Assembly: GCA_954871525.1 (NCBI GenBank)
Contig: OX940869.1
Coordinates: 23,650,001-23,714,000 of the forward strand
Length of the DNA: 64,000 nt
Reading direction: 5' to 3'
Source of the DNA: Parietaria judaica
Lineage: Eukaryota; Streptophyta; Magnoliopsida; Rosales; Urticaceae
Under the pieces are notes generated by a model. The model ran no database searches. It saw nothing but the letters and a program-made list of their open reading frames with translations, and was not told the DNA's origin. The first letter of the stretch is position 1. Each line of letters opens with the position of its first letter. Below, piece by piece: positions 1 through 13,440 of the stretch. A program made the translations under genes and the position numbers.

Positions 1-210
1 GAGTGCGTGCTCCAAGAGGCGTTGGAGCGGCTCATGCGGGGGCGGACCACAGTGCTCGTGGCGCACCGCCTCTCTACGATCCGAGGCGTGGACAGTATCG
101 GGGTGGTGCAGGACGGGCGGATCGTCGAGCAGGGCGGGCACTCGGAACTGCTGAGCCGGCCGGACGGGGCATACTCGCGGCTCTTGCAGCTGCAGCACCA
201 CCACATTTGA
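1..210 (+). CDS. ABCB19-like (PGP/MDR) ABC transporter, C-terminal end, partial
   Basis: Reading frame 1 is open from the first base to a TGA at 208-210 and gives the last 69 residues of a plant B-type ABC transporter. The end of the second nucleotide-binding domain is visible: the H-loop (switch histidine) sits in [10 protein letters not shown], followed by [16 protein letters not shown] and the tail SRLLQLQ. The Walker A, signature and Walker B motifs lie upstream of the window. The tail SRLLQLQ..HI resembles that of Arabidopsis ABCB19, an auxin and brassinosteroid exporter at the plasma membrane; this subfamily call is from memory of the family, and ABCB1 is the main alternative. The GC-rich third positions contrast with the AT-rich flank. 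The gene is cut by the window edge, so nothing can be said about its integrity. Confidence 0.85.
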   Translation, partial: ECVLQEALERLMRGRTTVLVAHRLSTIRGVDSIGVVQDGRIVEQGGHSELLSRPDGAYSRLLQLQHHHI

Positions 211-1138
211 GTGTTGGGTTGACGAGGGAATAGTCAATCGAGCAAAGTGTTTGTGTTTAGTTAAATCATTAATTAACCTCGTGGCTTCCAATTTTCCTTT
301 CCTTTTTTTTTTCTTTTTCTTTGGGGCTTGTCAGTTGTAGATATATGGTGGGTAACTTGTTTTGAGAACTCTTTGCTCTGATTTTCTCAATGGAGTTGCA
401 AGGCATTGCTGTTTTTATCATATCTTGTTTCCATTTGAGATATTTGCGACATAAATATGTATTTGTTATTTATAAAATAACATATATTAAAAAAAATTAG
501 TGGCAAAAATTTTCAGTAATATAAATAGGTTTTATATAACTAATTAAATTTTCCTTTTAACCCTCTAATGTTAAGTTTCAAGTAGCAACATATGAATTAA
601 TTACGTTTCTGTCTCTTTTGAACATATATAAGCTATAAAACCTTGAAAGAGTTGACACCAAACACTAGATTGTGTTTGGTACATAATTTGAAAACAGTTT
701 TTTAGTTTTCTAACTTGCATAGTTACTCTGAAAAACATAAATGACTGTTTGGTGTGTAATTCATCAAATTGAACTCCAGAACGTTTTAAGTTTTACTCTG
801 TTTTTCTTAAGGATTTTCAAATACACATTTTTGTTGTTTTTTGTTTTTTTCACTCAAATTTTCTTTCATCACTCCTTTCTATCGACTTCATTAGGAGTGA
901 AATCGGAACCAGGAACCAGAAAATAACATTTTTTTCGTCCATGTTCTGAAAAATCGGGAGTTGTTTCGGTTTTAAAAATTCTTGACTTAAAAACCAAATG
1001 TATTTTTTAAAATTAAAAATTAAAAACTACAAAAAGTAAAAAAAAAAACGACAATGAAAATATATAATACACTAAAAACGATACTAAAAAAATAAAAAAA
1101 ATGACATGTAGTTTAAAATCGGAACCGGTACTAAAAAC
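211..1138. other. 3' flank of the ABC transporter gene, no gene seen
   Basis: AT-rich DNA with poly-T and poly-A runs follows the ABCB stop. The first few hundred bases should contain the 3' UTR and poly(A) site, but no signal can be fixed with confidence. The short ORF at 741-926 is low-complexity Phe/Leu-rich and is not supported as coding. Confidence 0.5.
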
Positions 1139-1801
1139 TAAGGCTGCAACCGGTCGGTTGACCTGCTTATTTTTTCACTATTTGGTATCCTTAACCTAAT
1201 TCCGGTTAGTCATGTTTTAATAACCTTAACCTGTTTTCGAAACCGGCTAACCGGAAACCGGTTAATCTAATTTCCGGTTATCAAAATCTAATTTACCTGT
1301 TTAATAACCTTAACTTGTTTTTTATTAAAAAAATATAGCATTCATCAGAGTTTATCGCAACGATCAAACATATCGGTCCAAATGAACAATAATAATAAAA
1401 CTTGAATAAATAATATGAAGCATAACAATAATAGATAATGAACAAGATCAAGCAGGGGTTTAGGCAAGGAAAAAAAAAAAGAGAAAATCCAGGAGGAGGA
1501 AAGAAGAAAGGGTAGGCGAGAAAATGAAGGAGAAAGAAGTCGAAGAAGTTTTGACGGAAAGAGAGAAAACCCTACTTAATTTAATTTTAAAACATTTAAA
1601 TAAAAAAATTAATATTAAAACCGGTTACTAAAATAACCTGTTTTGAAAAATAAATAACCTGTAACCTTATCATGTTTGAAACCGGATATGGTTAACCTTA
1701 ACCTGTTTAAAAAAAAAAAAAATCGGTTACGGTTATTTTAAACCGGATACTTTTTTGTTACGGTTTTAAAATTCGGTTACCGATTATTTTGCACACCCCT
1801 A
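1139..1801. mobile_element. Non-autonomous hAT-like element with 8-bp target duplication
   Basis: The block is bounded by a perfect 8-bp direct repeat, CTAAAAAC, at 1131-1138 and 1802-1809, the duplication length typical of hAT transposons. The ends are imperfect inverted repeats: the left end starts TAAGGCTGCAAC and the reverse complement of the right end starts TAGGGGTGTGCAAA. The interior is rich in CCGGTTA / TAACCGG motifs in both orientations, resembling subterminal transposase-binding repeats. At 663 bp with no long ORF it cannot encode a transposase and would depend on one supplied in trans. Confidence 0.75.
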
Positions 1802-1809
1802 CTAAAAAC

Positions 1810-2705
1810 CATGCAATATTTTTTTAGGGCACCGTTTCTGGTTCTCAATTCTAAAACCAGGAACTGAGAAGTACAAGTTCTCGACCGGTACCGAAACAAC
1901 GACAAAACCGGAAAACGGATACCAAAATTTCACCTCTATACTTCACCATTGAGCCTTCCAAGTCTCGATGCCTATTGGGACACCAACGCTAACTGCGACA
2001 CCGGTGCCGGTGCTAGCGCCGAATCTGACTTGATCTATGTGATGTTGGGACACAATTTACATGTGTGATGAATATGGATGACCTGTTGTGGTGAGTATAC
2101 AATTCACGCAAATACTATGTTTGATATAATGTTTGTAAAAAATAATGGAATGAAATGACATGAGATATTTTACTTTTGATGTATGTTAAACATGATTATT
2201 TAGACTATATAGTATACCTTTGATATGTTAAACATGATTGTATTTAATTTTACACCATAATATAATATTTATGTTATTGAATTATTAATCTAATAATATT
2301 TTTTAATTTTATTAATGTATTAAATATTTAATTTTTTAAGAAAAAAAAATGAATCATATTCCAAAAAGTTATTTTGTTTTTATTTAAAAAAAATAAAAAA
2401 ACAGAAATGTGTAACAAACCGTTATTTAAAAACAACTGCAATAATTTTTTACACTACAACTATAAAATTCTGAATGGAGAAAATAAAAACAGTCAGAATT
2501 GTCTACAAAACATCACCTAAAACTCGTATAGTAACCAAAAGTGTATTCTATCATGCAAAAACTAATGCATCATAAGTCAATTTCGTCGTCACTAGGTCAA
2601 AACGAGAAAAGAAAAGAAACTAATGCATCATAAGTCAATTTCGACTTACATGATGATAGCTCAGGCAACACGCGTGTTAATTGTATATTATTACTCTCGA
2701 TATAG

Positions 2706-2738
<33 letters not shown>

Positions 2739-3976
2739 GAAATCAAAAGAAACTTTTATTATGTATGTAATATGTATATGGGGATATTTGAAAGAGAGAA
2801 TAGAGAGCGCGCAAATGATGTCAGACAAAAAAAGTTAAGTTACGGCGATCCATTTCAAAACAACTTAAGAATTTTTGCCACAATTAACCCAATATTCTAA
2901 AATAGCATTTTAAAACTTATTAAATAAATAAATAAAAAATTAGAGTAAAATATTGAATTTATTTTATTTAATAGTACTTTACAATCAAATTAAGAAAGAT
3001 ATTCAAATGAAATTGACCAACCAAAACTCCATGGAATCAAATAAATTATATATGAATAAGAATTGTAATCTTTCACCAACCAAAACTCCATGGAAATCAC
3101 CTACATGCCATGGTAGCCAAAGCTCGAATTGGGAATCTAAAGAAACAGAAAACCGGGAACGGGAACGGGAACGGTCAGAGAGCTCCAGATCAAGAACAGC
3201 AATTTCTCTAGAATCGAGGAAGAAAGCGAAAGTTGAGAAATGCTCTAGACTGCCTTCTTTCAAATCACCAGAGCGATCCGAAAACAGAAAGGAGCAAGAT
3301 TGTTGGAGTAAAGGGTTTTTCTGTTTCAAGGAGGTATAAATTACTTGCAGCAACAGCATGAGCGGACGCCGCGGTTAATCATAGTACGAGAGAAAAAAAT
3401 ACACCCAACTTATAATTTTTATGGTAGATATACCTAAACATCCCTTTCGAAGTTTTACGCCAGGATTCTGTCCAATTTAAATACAGCATGCAAGAAGAGG
3501 ATGATACAAAGATGGATACTTAGGTATATTTACCGTCAAAAGTTAACAGGTGATTAGTACACCAATTACTATATAGTATATATAACTTAGGAGCCAATAC
3601 TCCAAAAAAAAAAAAAAGTGAAAGTGAAAGTGAAAGTAGAATCATTGACTGTACAGAAACAAATTATAGCGAAGAACATAAATCGTAACATTGGGTACTT
3701 AATCTGTGATAAACATACAACGCGATTGTACTGCCTTAAAACACTATTCTATGGGTACTTATGCCGCAAATAATTCTTTAAAAATATTTTGATTTGAATC
3801 GATTACTTTACAAATTAGGCTACATGTAGTTCATATGAACTTGCAGAACTCTAACAACAAGACTTGCACAAGAAGTTATTAATCATCCTATTTTCTTTTC
3901 CTTCTTACCTTTTTAATTGCCTATATTAGCCCGAAATTTCAATTCATACGGACATGACGATCCACGTTATTGAGTG
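1810..3976. other. Intergenic AT-rich DNA with one unassigned arginine/serine-rich ORF
   Basis: Mostly AT-rich sequence with an (AT)n run near 2707-2732. An ORF on the + strand at 2953-3339 (128 aa) reads WESKETENRERERERSESSR then a basic, Ser-rich stretch; its opposite strand is also open (3003-3359). The core around 3118-3340 has balanced base composition unlike its flanks, so it could be an exon of an unrecognised gene or the relic of one. A 20-bp block containing CCAACCAAAACTCCATGG is present twice, about 60 bp apart (near 3015 and 3075). No family is recognised and no splice partner was found. Confidence 0.3.
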
Positions 3977-5985
3977 TCATTGTCTTTTGTTATCATCGGT
4001 ATCATCGATATCCTGCAAAATGGCACCTCGAACCCTAGCCCTGTCCAACAAATGTCATTATTCGAAAGTGATAAAACAATTCGAAAGTGATACAACACTG
4101 AAATGTTATCTTACCTCCGATAGGCAGGCACGGCCCGAACGGTAACTTTTGTAGATCCTGTATCTCGAGCTCCTTGTTTGTCTGCAGTTCAGAGAAGTAA
4201 ATAGTATTTAAAAACATCTTAAGCTACAGTACGAGATGCGCCATTTTACAAAACATTCCTCAGAAAAGCTTCAAAGTACAAAATAATATTATCTAATAAT
4301 TTTCAGTAATTTTGTCTTCATTAAGAACTCGCGCCAACACGGTTAAATTCAATTTCCACATGACATATCATTTCATAATGTCCAAATTTTCACGCCAATA
4401 CGGATCATCTAGCTCTATGACGGTGGTGACAAGCTCGTCTGTCTATTAAAACTAAGAAATCTCAAATAAATTGGTTACCTGGAGATTGCAAGCCGTTATT
4501 TGATAGAGAAGATCCACCGGCAATGTCAAAGGAAGCAGTCTTTCGCAATTTCTGTGTCTTTGTGTATAGATCCAATTGTCTCTTGAGGCTTTCGCTCTTC
4601 TCCTGATATGGAATGATTTTGAGTAATCCGAAGATTGGCAATTATACTCGGAAATAGAACTTGCTGCATAGTTTCAATTTTACTAATTATTAAAAACTTG
4701 AACAGAACACAGCCTCTGATAAATATTTGATTTGACGGGATCCTTGGAACTTCACGGACATAATCGTCATTTCATATGATAATTGATGACATTTTGTGGC
4801 CGTGCCCACTAAGTATCCTCCACGGCAGCGTTACAAAATGACGATTTCGTCATTGAAAATTTTGTAGGAAACCATCGGAGATTTAACAAAGTGGTAATCT
4901 CCTACAGTTTACGAGTCCATGGTGCAAACTGATAAAAAACAATTGGCGTAAATTGAGACTATGCGACAAGTTCGTGGGCGATAATTAAAAATTACTTATA
5001 TATTTAAGCAAATTCCAAACATAAAACCACCAGATTTATCCTAAGTAGACAGTATGATTGTACTACCTTCTCCGCTGATATCGCGTTTTTCAACTGAACG
5101 GACCGCTCTTTTTCTGGGACACTCAAGAAAGGAGAATTAGTTCATTCCAAAGCGGCTCAAATACTTTTACAAAGAGAAAGAGACAAACACCTTCGCCATA
5201 TGATTCGTTTATGCTTTTCAGTGCTTCGAAGAGCTGAAGGGATATTTTTGCACAGGCTTCACTAGCAGCAGAGCCAGTAAGTCTAGCGAGAGAAATCGAG
5301 ATCACGGGCATTCCTTTCATCTTCTGAGCGACTAATTTCGCGTTCGCTGCACCTGCAATACAAACCGAGTATCGGTACCTAAAACGTGCTCCAGAAACGC
5401 AGAAAACTCCATTGAATTATACGAACTACGAGCTGATAATGCAATCAAACTCACCGGTGAGCGTATCCGGAGCCGTATGCCCATCGAGCATAAACTTAAC
5501 GTCTCGGGATCTGAACGAAGCACTGATATACTCCAGAAACTCAGACCAAGAGCCTCCTATTCCAATGTCATCCCTCTGCAAATAACACAAACAACTCATC
5601 ACACAAACAACTCATCAGTAAAAACCAAAGTAAAGTAAACTTGTGGTCAACGATAAATGCCATTGAAAATTGATCATAAACGATTCCAGAACAGAACAAA
5701 CCCGAATCCGAACAAACCCATTTGTTAAATTTGAGTTCAGAACAAAACCCAAAAATGGCATAGTACAAATATTAAAGGAGTAGGCATAACCATGTCCTCA
5801 AGCTGAAGAAGAGAGCGACGAGCTTCCCAGGAGTTGGAGCGAAAATCGGTGACATGGACTGCGATATGCGAAGAATCAACGGCATGAACTTGGAACACGA
5901 ACCTACCCGAATCCGAACCCGAACACGAACCTCTCCACTCGACCTGTGGCTCGCCGAATATTGCCTCAAACGCTTCAAACTCCAT
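3977..5985 (-). CDS. Seven-exon gene, possible XRCC4/PAXX-like DNA-repair factor
   Basis: Exons on the - strand: 5985-5791, 5575-5455, 5352-5191, 5113-5067, 4602-4479, 4181-4115, 4040-3977. Every intron has GT..AG borders and phases agree, giving 780 nt and 259 aa ending in TGA at 3977-3979. The start is the ATG of MEFEAFEAIFGEP; an in-frame upstream ATG at 6030 would add 15 residues. Residues 1-105 look like a beta-rich globular head (FVFQVHAVDSSHIAVHVTDF, then DDIGIGGSWSEF and DVKFMLDG). Residues 119-175 (KGMPVISISLARLTGSA and following) lead into a charged helical stretch (about 155-205). The tail is basic then acidic (VRGAILQDIDDTDDN). A head plus coiled coil is the plan of XRCC4-superfamily proteins such as PAXX, which act in non-homologous end joining in the nucleus; this assignment is an inference without an alignment. 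The gene itself is well supported by its splice structure. Confidence 0.75.
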
Positions 5986-6237
5986 GGATTTCAGCGAAGG
6001 AATTTCATACGATATACGAAACAGAAGCAATACGCTTGTTCCATAGATTACTTACTTTAGCAAGGAAGAAAGAAGTGTAGTATGATCTTACGAATTGTGT
6101 CGTTTTACTTATTTAACGTCGTTTTTTGGTTTGTAGATTCATGTCGTTTTCATTATTTTATGCTGAACATGATTTACATGTTAAGCTGAGCATGATTGAC
6201 CGAGCCTACTATAAATTATGAATCAGCACTAATGATT

Positions 6238-6495
6238 AGGGATATTTGCCGCAAACGTGTCACAAAGTAAGAAATAATAAAAAAATCGAAAGATGGTTCT
6301 CTCGTAAGAAAATTGAAACTTACCGCACAATCATTTTTTTTGTTTTTTACAACTTTTATCACGACAAAAAAATATAATTTGAACTTAAAGCGAGATCTTT
6401 TGTTAGTTTTTTGAAACTTTTTTCACGATAAATATGATTTAAACGATATTGCATATAAAATTTTTTTATGGTACTTTTATCGCAAATATCTTTAA
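6238..6495. mobile_element. Possible small foldback MITE
   Basis: The ends form an imperfect inverted repeat: GGGATATTTGCCGCAAA at the left and, read from the other strand at the right, AAAGATATTTGCGATAAAAG. About 260 bp, AT-rich, no ORF. No clear target duplication was found, so the boundaries are approximate and the call is weak. Its right end carries the GGTACTTTTATCGC motif shared with other short repeats in this window. Confidence 0.3.
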
Positions 6496-6499
6496 TTAT

Positions 6500-7969
6500 C
6501 AAATGAGAACAAGACATTCAGGTTTGGTGGTTTGAAGCTTTGAAGTAGTTGGTTGCAATAATTGTTTAAGGGCTCGGGCTTCATTCTGCACAGTACATTG
6601 GATTCTCAAGCCCAGTGTTTAATGGTATTGGGCTAATATCTGATATATGCAATAATTTTTTATTAGCTAACAGAAGTCTAAGCTTATTTAAGTGAATAGT
6701 ATTGGGCTGATTTCTTATTGGCTAACCCAATGAATAAGCTTTATAATAAAGTATCTCAAGTCCATGCACTTACTAAGGCTGGATACTATAGGGATTTTAA
6801 GAAAATATATTATTTTTTTTCCCTCTCATGAGATAGCTTGTATATACGGTTATACTAAGAAAAAATAATGGGCATAATTACTCATTAAGTTATTCAAAAT
6901 TCCATGCATTTAAAAAAAAAAACAAATTAAAAGTACTAGCAAAATTACTTAAAGGTTAAAAATTAGAAATTCGTTGGTTTATCTTTTACGCCGTCATTAT
7001 GCAAATATTAAATGACGCGTCAGCGCGCTGATGATGCCACATCACTGTCCCATGTTTGCCAAATTTCCACTCTTTGCCATTGTGTACCACCATTTCAATC
7101 ATATTTCCACGTTTTGAATCATAGCAGACTGTGAAGGAAAACACGTTGGTGGTAGACGTTGCGAATGAAAAGATGGTGGTACACGTTGGCAAAAATATGG
7201 AATTTTAGTTCAAATGTGATCACGGTGTAGCATCACTGTAGGACGGGATTTAAGTCCATTGGGCTTTCCGGGTCCGACTTGACTACACTAAATGATGTCG
7301 GGCCTACTCGGGCCCGTGAAATAATTATGAGAGAATTAATTAATTGCATAATTAATTTATAATGAGCTTAGGCCTACTTAACGGACCCAAAAGCCAATTA
7401 TGTTATTAACCCTTGTGGGATATGTATAGTCCTCTAAGCCTCAAAATTCGAGATCTATCATTCACCAGAGAGAGAACAACGACTAAGCCCCTCTAGCTTA
7501 CCCTAGGCGTGCGTTTTCTCCTCCCGATGCTTTCATTCAGTTTGTCGTCGAATCATCTTTAAGGACCTAGCAGTCTGAATCCGTGATTTCTGGTCACATT
7601 GATGTTCCCGCAGCAAGGGTGGACAATCTAGAGGTTCGACACTTGTGGAGGTACGATCCGTAAGCCGAAGGTTTGTGCCACTACTTTTTCGTATTTTTGC
7701 CACCACTTTAAAATTTTAAAAATATGCCTTTAACTTTAAATGACTTGAATATCATACATGAACTTATAAGTCCAATAATTTTGTTATGTAGTTTAACTAA
7801 AAATTATAATTTTTATTGACACAAATTTGTTACACTTTTGTAGAGAGAGTACAATAAATAATTGGGAAACTTTGTATCAAAAGCGTACTGGAAAATATCA
7901 GTGAAGAAGCACCTGGATAAGTATTTATTTGTACATAATTAATTAAATTAAGTTATAATAATATGTTGA
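6500..7969. other. Intergenic region, LTR-like remnant near 7200-7680
   Basis: No gene is supported. The part at 7230-7680 has a different, more GC-balanced composition and contains phrases common in plant LTRs (gggcctactcgggcccg, then a leader-like stretch ending near ttcccgcagcaagggtggac). No pair of LTRs, PBS or pol fragment accompanies it, so it is listed only as a possible retroelement remnant. The short minus-strand ORF 6986-7192 is not convincing. Confidence 0.25.
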
Positions 7970-8242
7970 GAAAATAGCGGCATAAGTACCAAATGTCTTT
8001 AAAAAATTGACATTAAGTTCTCATGCTTTTTTTTGGCGGCGAAAGTTGCCAAACTCTTATTTTGTGTCTTCCCTCATATTTTCGTCTAGAACCGCACCAC
8101 GTGTCATGTTTTTAAACCCATTAAATATATAATTTTTAATAAAAAAATTGAACTTATTTAAAAATGATAAACAATGGTATATTTAATGGGTTTAAAAACG
8201 TGACACTTTTCAAAGGCTTTAGGTACTTATGTTGCCATTTTC
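7970..8242. mobile_element. Foldback MITE
   Basis: A 273-bp foldback: the left end GAAAATAGCGGCATAAGTAC and the reverse complement of the right end GAAAATGGCAACATAAGTAC match with three differences, and an inner arm (TTTTTAAACCCATTAAATAT near 8109) is repeated in inverse near 8171-8200. The whole block could fold into one long hairpin. It has no ORF. No target duplication was recognised, so the outer limits may be off by several bases. Confidence 0.55.
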
Positions 8243-8820
8243 CCTAATTTTTTTTTAATATATATAATTTTTAAATGCCAGAATCCAATGTTGTCGAAAA
8301 TTGAGACCATTCCGTAAATTCAAAAAATCCCAGCTCTTAAGTCTACGAAGATATGGAGCTCGATAAGGTATTGCGTACTCGTCGAGGCTACTACGTCGTG
8401 GACGTAAGTTAAAAAGAATGTGATATGAAGATGGTTCGCGCTCTCAAGTCGCATTGTTTGACTACGTCGCTAGCACCGCCATCTGTTACACCAAGGATCC
8501 GGCCATGCGTGAATGGGTCGCAAGTATCGATTTGGCGATGCGTCAATTTGCTTAAATTCATTCCAATGGTGCGAGTTTACACATACCAAGTTTTCCGACC
8601 AATCATCTGCAACAATCGTCACTGCCACTGTCACAACCGATGGATGAAGACGGCAAAAAAGGAGAGATTATGTGATTTCAATTTTCTGTACAACGTATGT
8701 ACTCTGGATTTTTTACCGTTTAGTATATTAATAGAATATCGTTTTGAATCTGTCTATACTTATTTAAATATCTATTCCGTGATAATTAAATAAATAATAA
8801 TTTTTTAAAAAGTTATAAAT

Positions 8821-9066
8821 ATAGCGACGACATCATCTCGTCGCTATACACAATTAAGTCGTCCATTTCTGTAGTGCATACAACGACGACATATTTGTCA
8901 TATCCTTAGCAACAACTATATTGTCGTCGCAATAAACTACATGTTTCAAAAGTTTTGTTGCAACAACGTCGTTGCGACGATCTATTGTTGCTACAACTTC
9001 TAGAAACGAGTTTGGAACCTATAGCGACGACTTTTGTCGTCAGTACAGACTACGATTCTTGTAGTG
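8821..9066. mobile_element. Relic of CACTA-type 3' ends, duplicated
   Basis: Two segments begin ATAGCGACGAC (8821 and 9021) and end in the CACTA-type terminus TGTAGTG (8876 and 9066), which read from the other strand gives CACTACAGAAATGG and CACTACAAGAATCG. Short GCGACGAC / GTCGTCGC motifs in both orientations lie between, as in CACTA subterminal regions. No matching left terminus was found upstream, so these are probably truncated ends of a different CACTA family from the large element at 25411. Confidence 0.4.
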
Positions 9067-10675
9067 CAAACACCAAGAAATTTAAGTAAATTAGTTAAAA
9101 AAGATTCTCATGGATACTTAAACGTGGGGAACACGCCCTAAAAAAAATCATTCAAAAGTTTATAAGAAATCGAATAAAATAAGTATTAAAAACGGCATAA
9201 ACTCAACAAAATCTTCTATTACTCTAATCTATATTATATGCTTTGGTTTAGTATCACTCATTATTATGATACAATTGATACAAAATATTATTGTTCAAAT
9301 GAGAAGAAAAAATATGAAGAAGAAGAGAAGGTACGAAGAAGCTATGATCTAGGGTGACTTTTTTTCTTCAAGTCTAAAATGGAGGCAATGTGTGTAGTGT
9401 GTGACTGTGGGAATTGACTAATGCATGGTTTTAGCAGAAGTCGGCTACCATGCGCAGCATTGTGTCTACACAAAAGTGAAAGATCAATCGAACCATTCCC
9501 TACATCAAATTCAATAATTGATCAAGAAATTTGTATAAAAATTTATAATATATATATATATATGTATATAAATATCAGTAAAACTATATAGTTGTATGGG
9601 TTTTTTTTAGCAAAAATACTCATATGTTACAAAAAAAAAATAAAGAGTATGACTTATGTTCTCAATCTTATTCTTAGTGGCAAAAAATTTCAATGATGTC
9701 AAAAAGTTTGGCATAAATAATTTTTTTTTTGAATTATCTCTACCGTGAAATTTTATGTGACTATTTACATGTCTTCGATCTTATTAACCATGTTTTTGTA
9801 TGTTTTGACCACATGACGATAAGATCGACGTATAGTGTTTTAGTTTTGGCATCGTAGAACACGTTTTGGGTACTATGCAAAATTTTTGTATTTGTTGTCA
9901 ATTCTTTTTAATTTTTGTAGCTCATATGTGATCAAAAGGGACAACAAATCATATGTTGCCACGTAAAGCTTTATGGTTGAGAGTTAACTGAAAAACTTAA
10001 TAATTATGCTGAACATTTTGAGATCATTGAGAATTTTTGCCACAAAAAATAAAGTTGGAAATATAAATTATACTTTTTGTGACATACTCATTTTTATTGC
10101 AAATATCCCTATACGTATATATGCATATATACGGACCAAAAAGCCAACATATGAAGGGTTGGTGAAACATTGTAATTTTTTTTTTTTTTTTTACAATATG
10201 ATTATATAAATATACCAACACATTAGGTTATGAAAGTGAATGAGTGATAATAAAGACTATTTAACTTGAGACAAAGAAAGTAGGTGCATATGCTTAGACA
10301 ACATTGATTATATTTGTCGGGGATTCAAAAAGGACTCTAGATGTTCTAACTGTATATGTGTTTCTAATTTGAACGAGTAAAATTTTAAACATAGTAACGA
10401 GTCGCTAAAAGCTTCAATTACCTAATTAATTGGCTTACAAGAATTTGGAAGCTTAAATGTATTAGGTATAGAAGAAAAAACAAAGAAAACAAAAGACTAC
10501 GACTACTTATAAGCGGTTCGATAATTCAAAAGCAAGTTTTTAAGCCATAATTAAGAAAAATAAGGATTAATTTAACAAGTCAACTAGGTTTTGGACTTCA
10601 TAATAACTCTCAAGTAATGGCAAAAATATACAAAAGACTTATATACCGAATACAATTAAGAAAGAGTATATCTTT
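9067..10675. other. Intergenic AT-rich DNA, nothing recognised
   Basis: AT-rich sequence with scattered poly-A/poly-T runs and a short (AT)n run near 9550. ORFs on both strands at 10006-10221 overlap a poly-T tract and are not credible. No promoter, RNA gene or element boundary could be supported. Confidence 0.5.
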
Positions 10676-11210
10676 GGGTAAATAGAGACAATAGTACTTT
10701 AAAGTGCACAAAATTTCACGCCATATTCCTAATATTATTTTGTCATGATAAGAGTATCAAAATCAACTTTTTTTGTATCACCGAAAGTTCCAAATGGCTT
10801 TCGTTAGGACTCATCAGTCAAATGCCACTTGTCACCTCTTTACACGCCCATGTATTTCACTTTCTCTCGAATTCGAAGATGCTAACCCTGAAGTCCGAGT
10901 TTGTAAACCCACATTCGGGGTTAGCATCTCTGACTTCAGTATTGTTTTAGTAAACAAACCCTAGATTTTTCGTGGGACCACTGTAATCCGACTTCGGGGC
11001 ATCAACGACATCAGTGTTATTAACTCTATTGTCGTTGATGCTTAAAAAGTGTGACAAGTGACATTTGACAGATGAGTCATAACGGAAGCTACTAATAACT
11101 TACAGAGACATGAAAAAAGTTACTTTTGATACTTCAACCACGACAAAATAAGATTAAAACTATGTCGTTGAATTTTGTGTACTTCAAAATATTTTTGCCT
11201 ATATATACCC
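10676..11210. mobile_element. Foldback MITE family B, copy 1, with 9-bp target duplication
   Basis: 535 bp flanked by a perfect 9-bp direct repeat TATATCTTT (10667-10675 and 11211-11219), a length typical of Mutator-like transposition. The ends are long imperfect inverted repeats (left GGGTAAATAGAGAC...; right, reverse-complemented, GGGTATATATAGGC...), and inner arms include gatgctaaccc / gggttagcatc and tttgacagatgagtcataac / its inverse. A second, diverged copy is at about 18490-19067. The ORF 10773-10964 lies within the element and is not considered a gene. Confidence 0.75.
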
Positions 11211-11219
11211 TATATCTTT

Positions 11220-12262
<1,043 letters not shown>

Positions 12263-13440
12263 TACTTCAACTACCAAGCTATTAACTAGCAAGTCAAACC
12301 TATTAAAGTAGATAAATTGCTGAAAGATTCACAAGGTGAATTATTTAAGGAAAATTGTCTGCTTCTAGATATATTAACATATAAGGGGTATAATTGTATA
12401 TTAATATATAACGAGATATATTAAAATATTAATTGTATTCTTTACGAGTAATATGAAGAATAAAAAGCTTAGTCTAAATATGCCAATGATTTCTCAATAT
12501 ATATTTTCCTTGGAAATATTATATGAGAGAAAGAAGTGATATTTTAAAAAACGAAGACAGACTCGGATATTAATTAAGTTCCTTCATTTGATTTACGTGA
12601 GAAATATCACTGGCGTAATAGAACCTCGAACAATTGTTGCCACTTAATTATATTTTCAACACAAGTATCAATATATTAGATAGTAAATTAATTAATCTTC
12701 TGGTAAACATGCTCATAGTTTCAAAATGTATAGTACACTTATAACGTTGTAGAGCTTAACTAGCTAGACATCAAACCTACACCACAAAGAAGTAGATCGT
12801 TCTCAGATATAATACATTGATAAGTAATAATATAAGCTCAAAATTAATGGTTAACATAACATATATCACAGGGTACGTAGGACACAGATAGCATAAATAC
12901 CGATATTATTACCTAAGAGACCCCATTCAGGGCCGGCTTAAGAGAGACAAGTAGGCTCAAGCGTTTAGTTTCGAAATAAATTTTAAAGGTAATATTATTT
13001 TTTATGTTATTTTGAGACTTCAAAAAATTAAATCACATTTCGATAAAGATCTAAAAGTAATTCTTTGCGTAAGACGTCTTCTTTAAATTCAGGGCCGGCC
13101 GTGAGCACATATATAATTTTCGAGCTAAGTTGGTACATCTTCTATACATATTATCGAGATCATGGGATAACCCTCAAAATTAAACCCGCCTCTCACGAAA
13201 AATTTCTAAAACGACTTTTCATGTAGGTTCCCTTCGAACCCAGGCCGACCTTGACTTCACCACTTATACTTAAACATATGTTTAACCAAGTATGAAGAAG
13301 AATTTGGTGATTAATTATAAAGTAGCAACACTTTAGAATTAGATTTAGTAGAGAAATGATGATGAGGATTTGAGTTCACACGAAAGAGAAAGAGGTGGGG
13401 TTCATAGCTATAGGCAGAGACACTACATTTGGTTTAACTA
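12263..13440. other. Intergenic region upstream of the PRE-like gene
   Basis: No gene seen. Two GGGCCGGC motifs preceded by CA (near 12927 and 13090) resemble hAT-type termini but face the same way and no matching partner was found. The rest is AT-rich and unassigned. Confidence 0.45.

Noticed and set aside
2953..3359. Arg/Ser-rich protein gene on either strand
   Set aside because: Both strands are open, no splice partner or family was recognised; kept only as an unassigned ORF within an intergenic entry.
12927..13110. hAT element bounded by CAGGGCCGGC motifs
   Set aside because: The two motifs have the same orientation and no 8-bp duplication was found.
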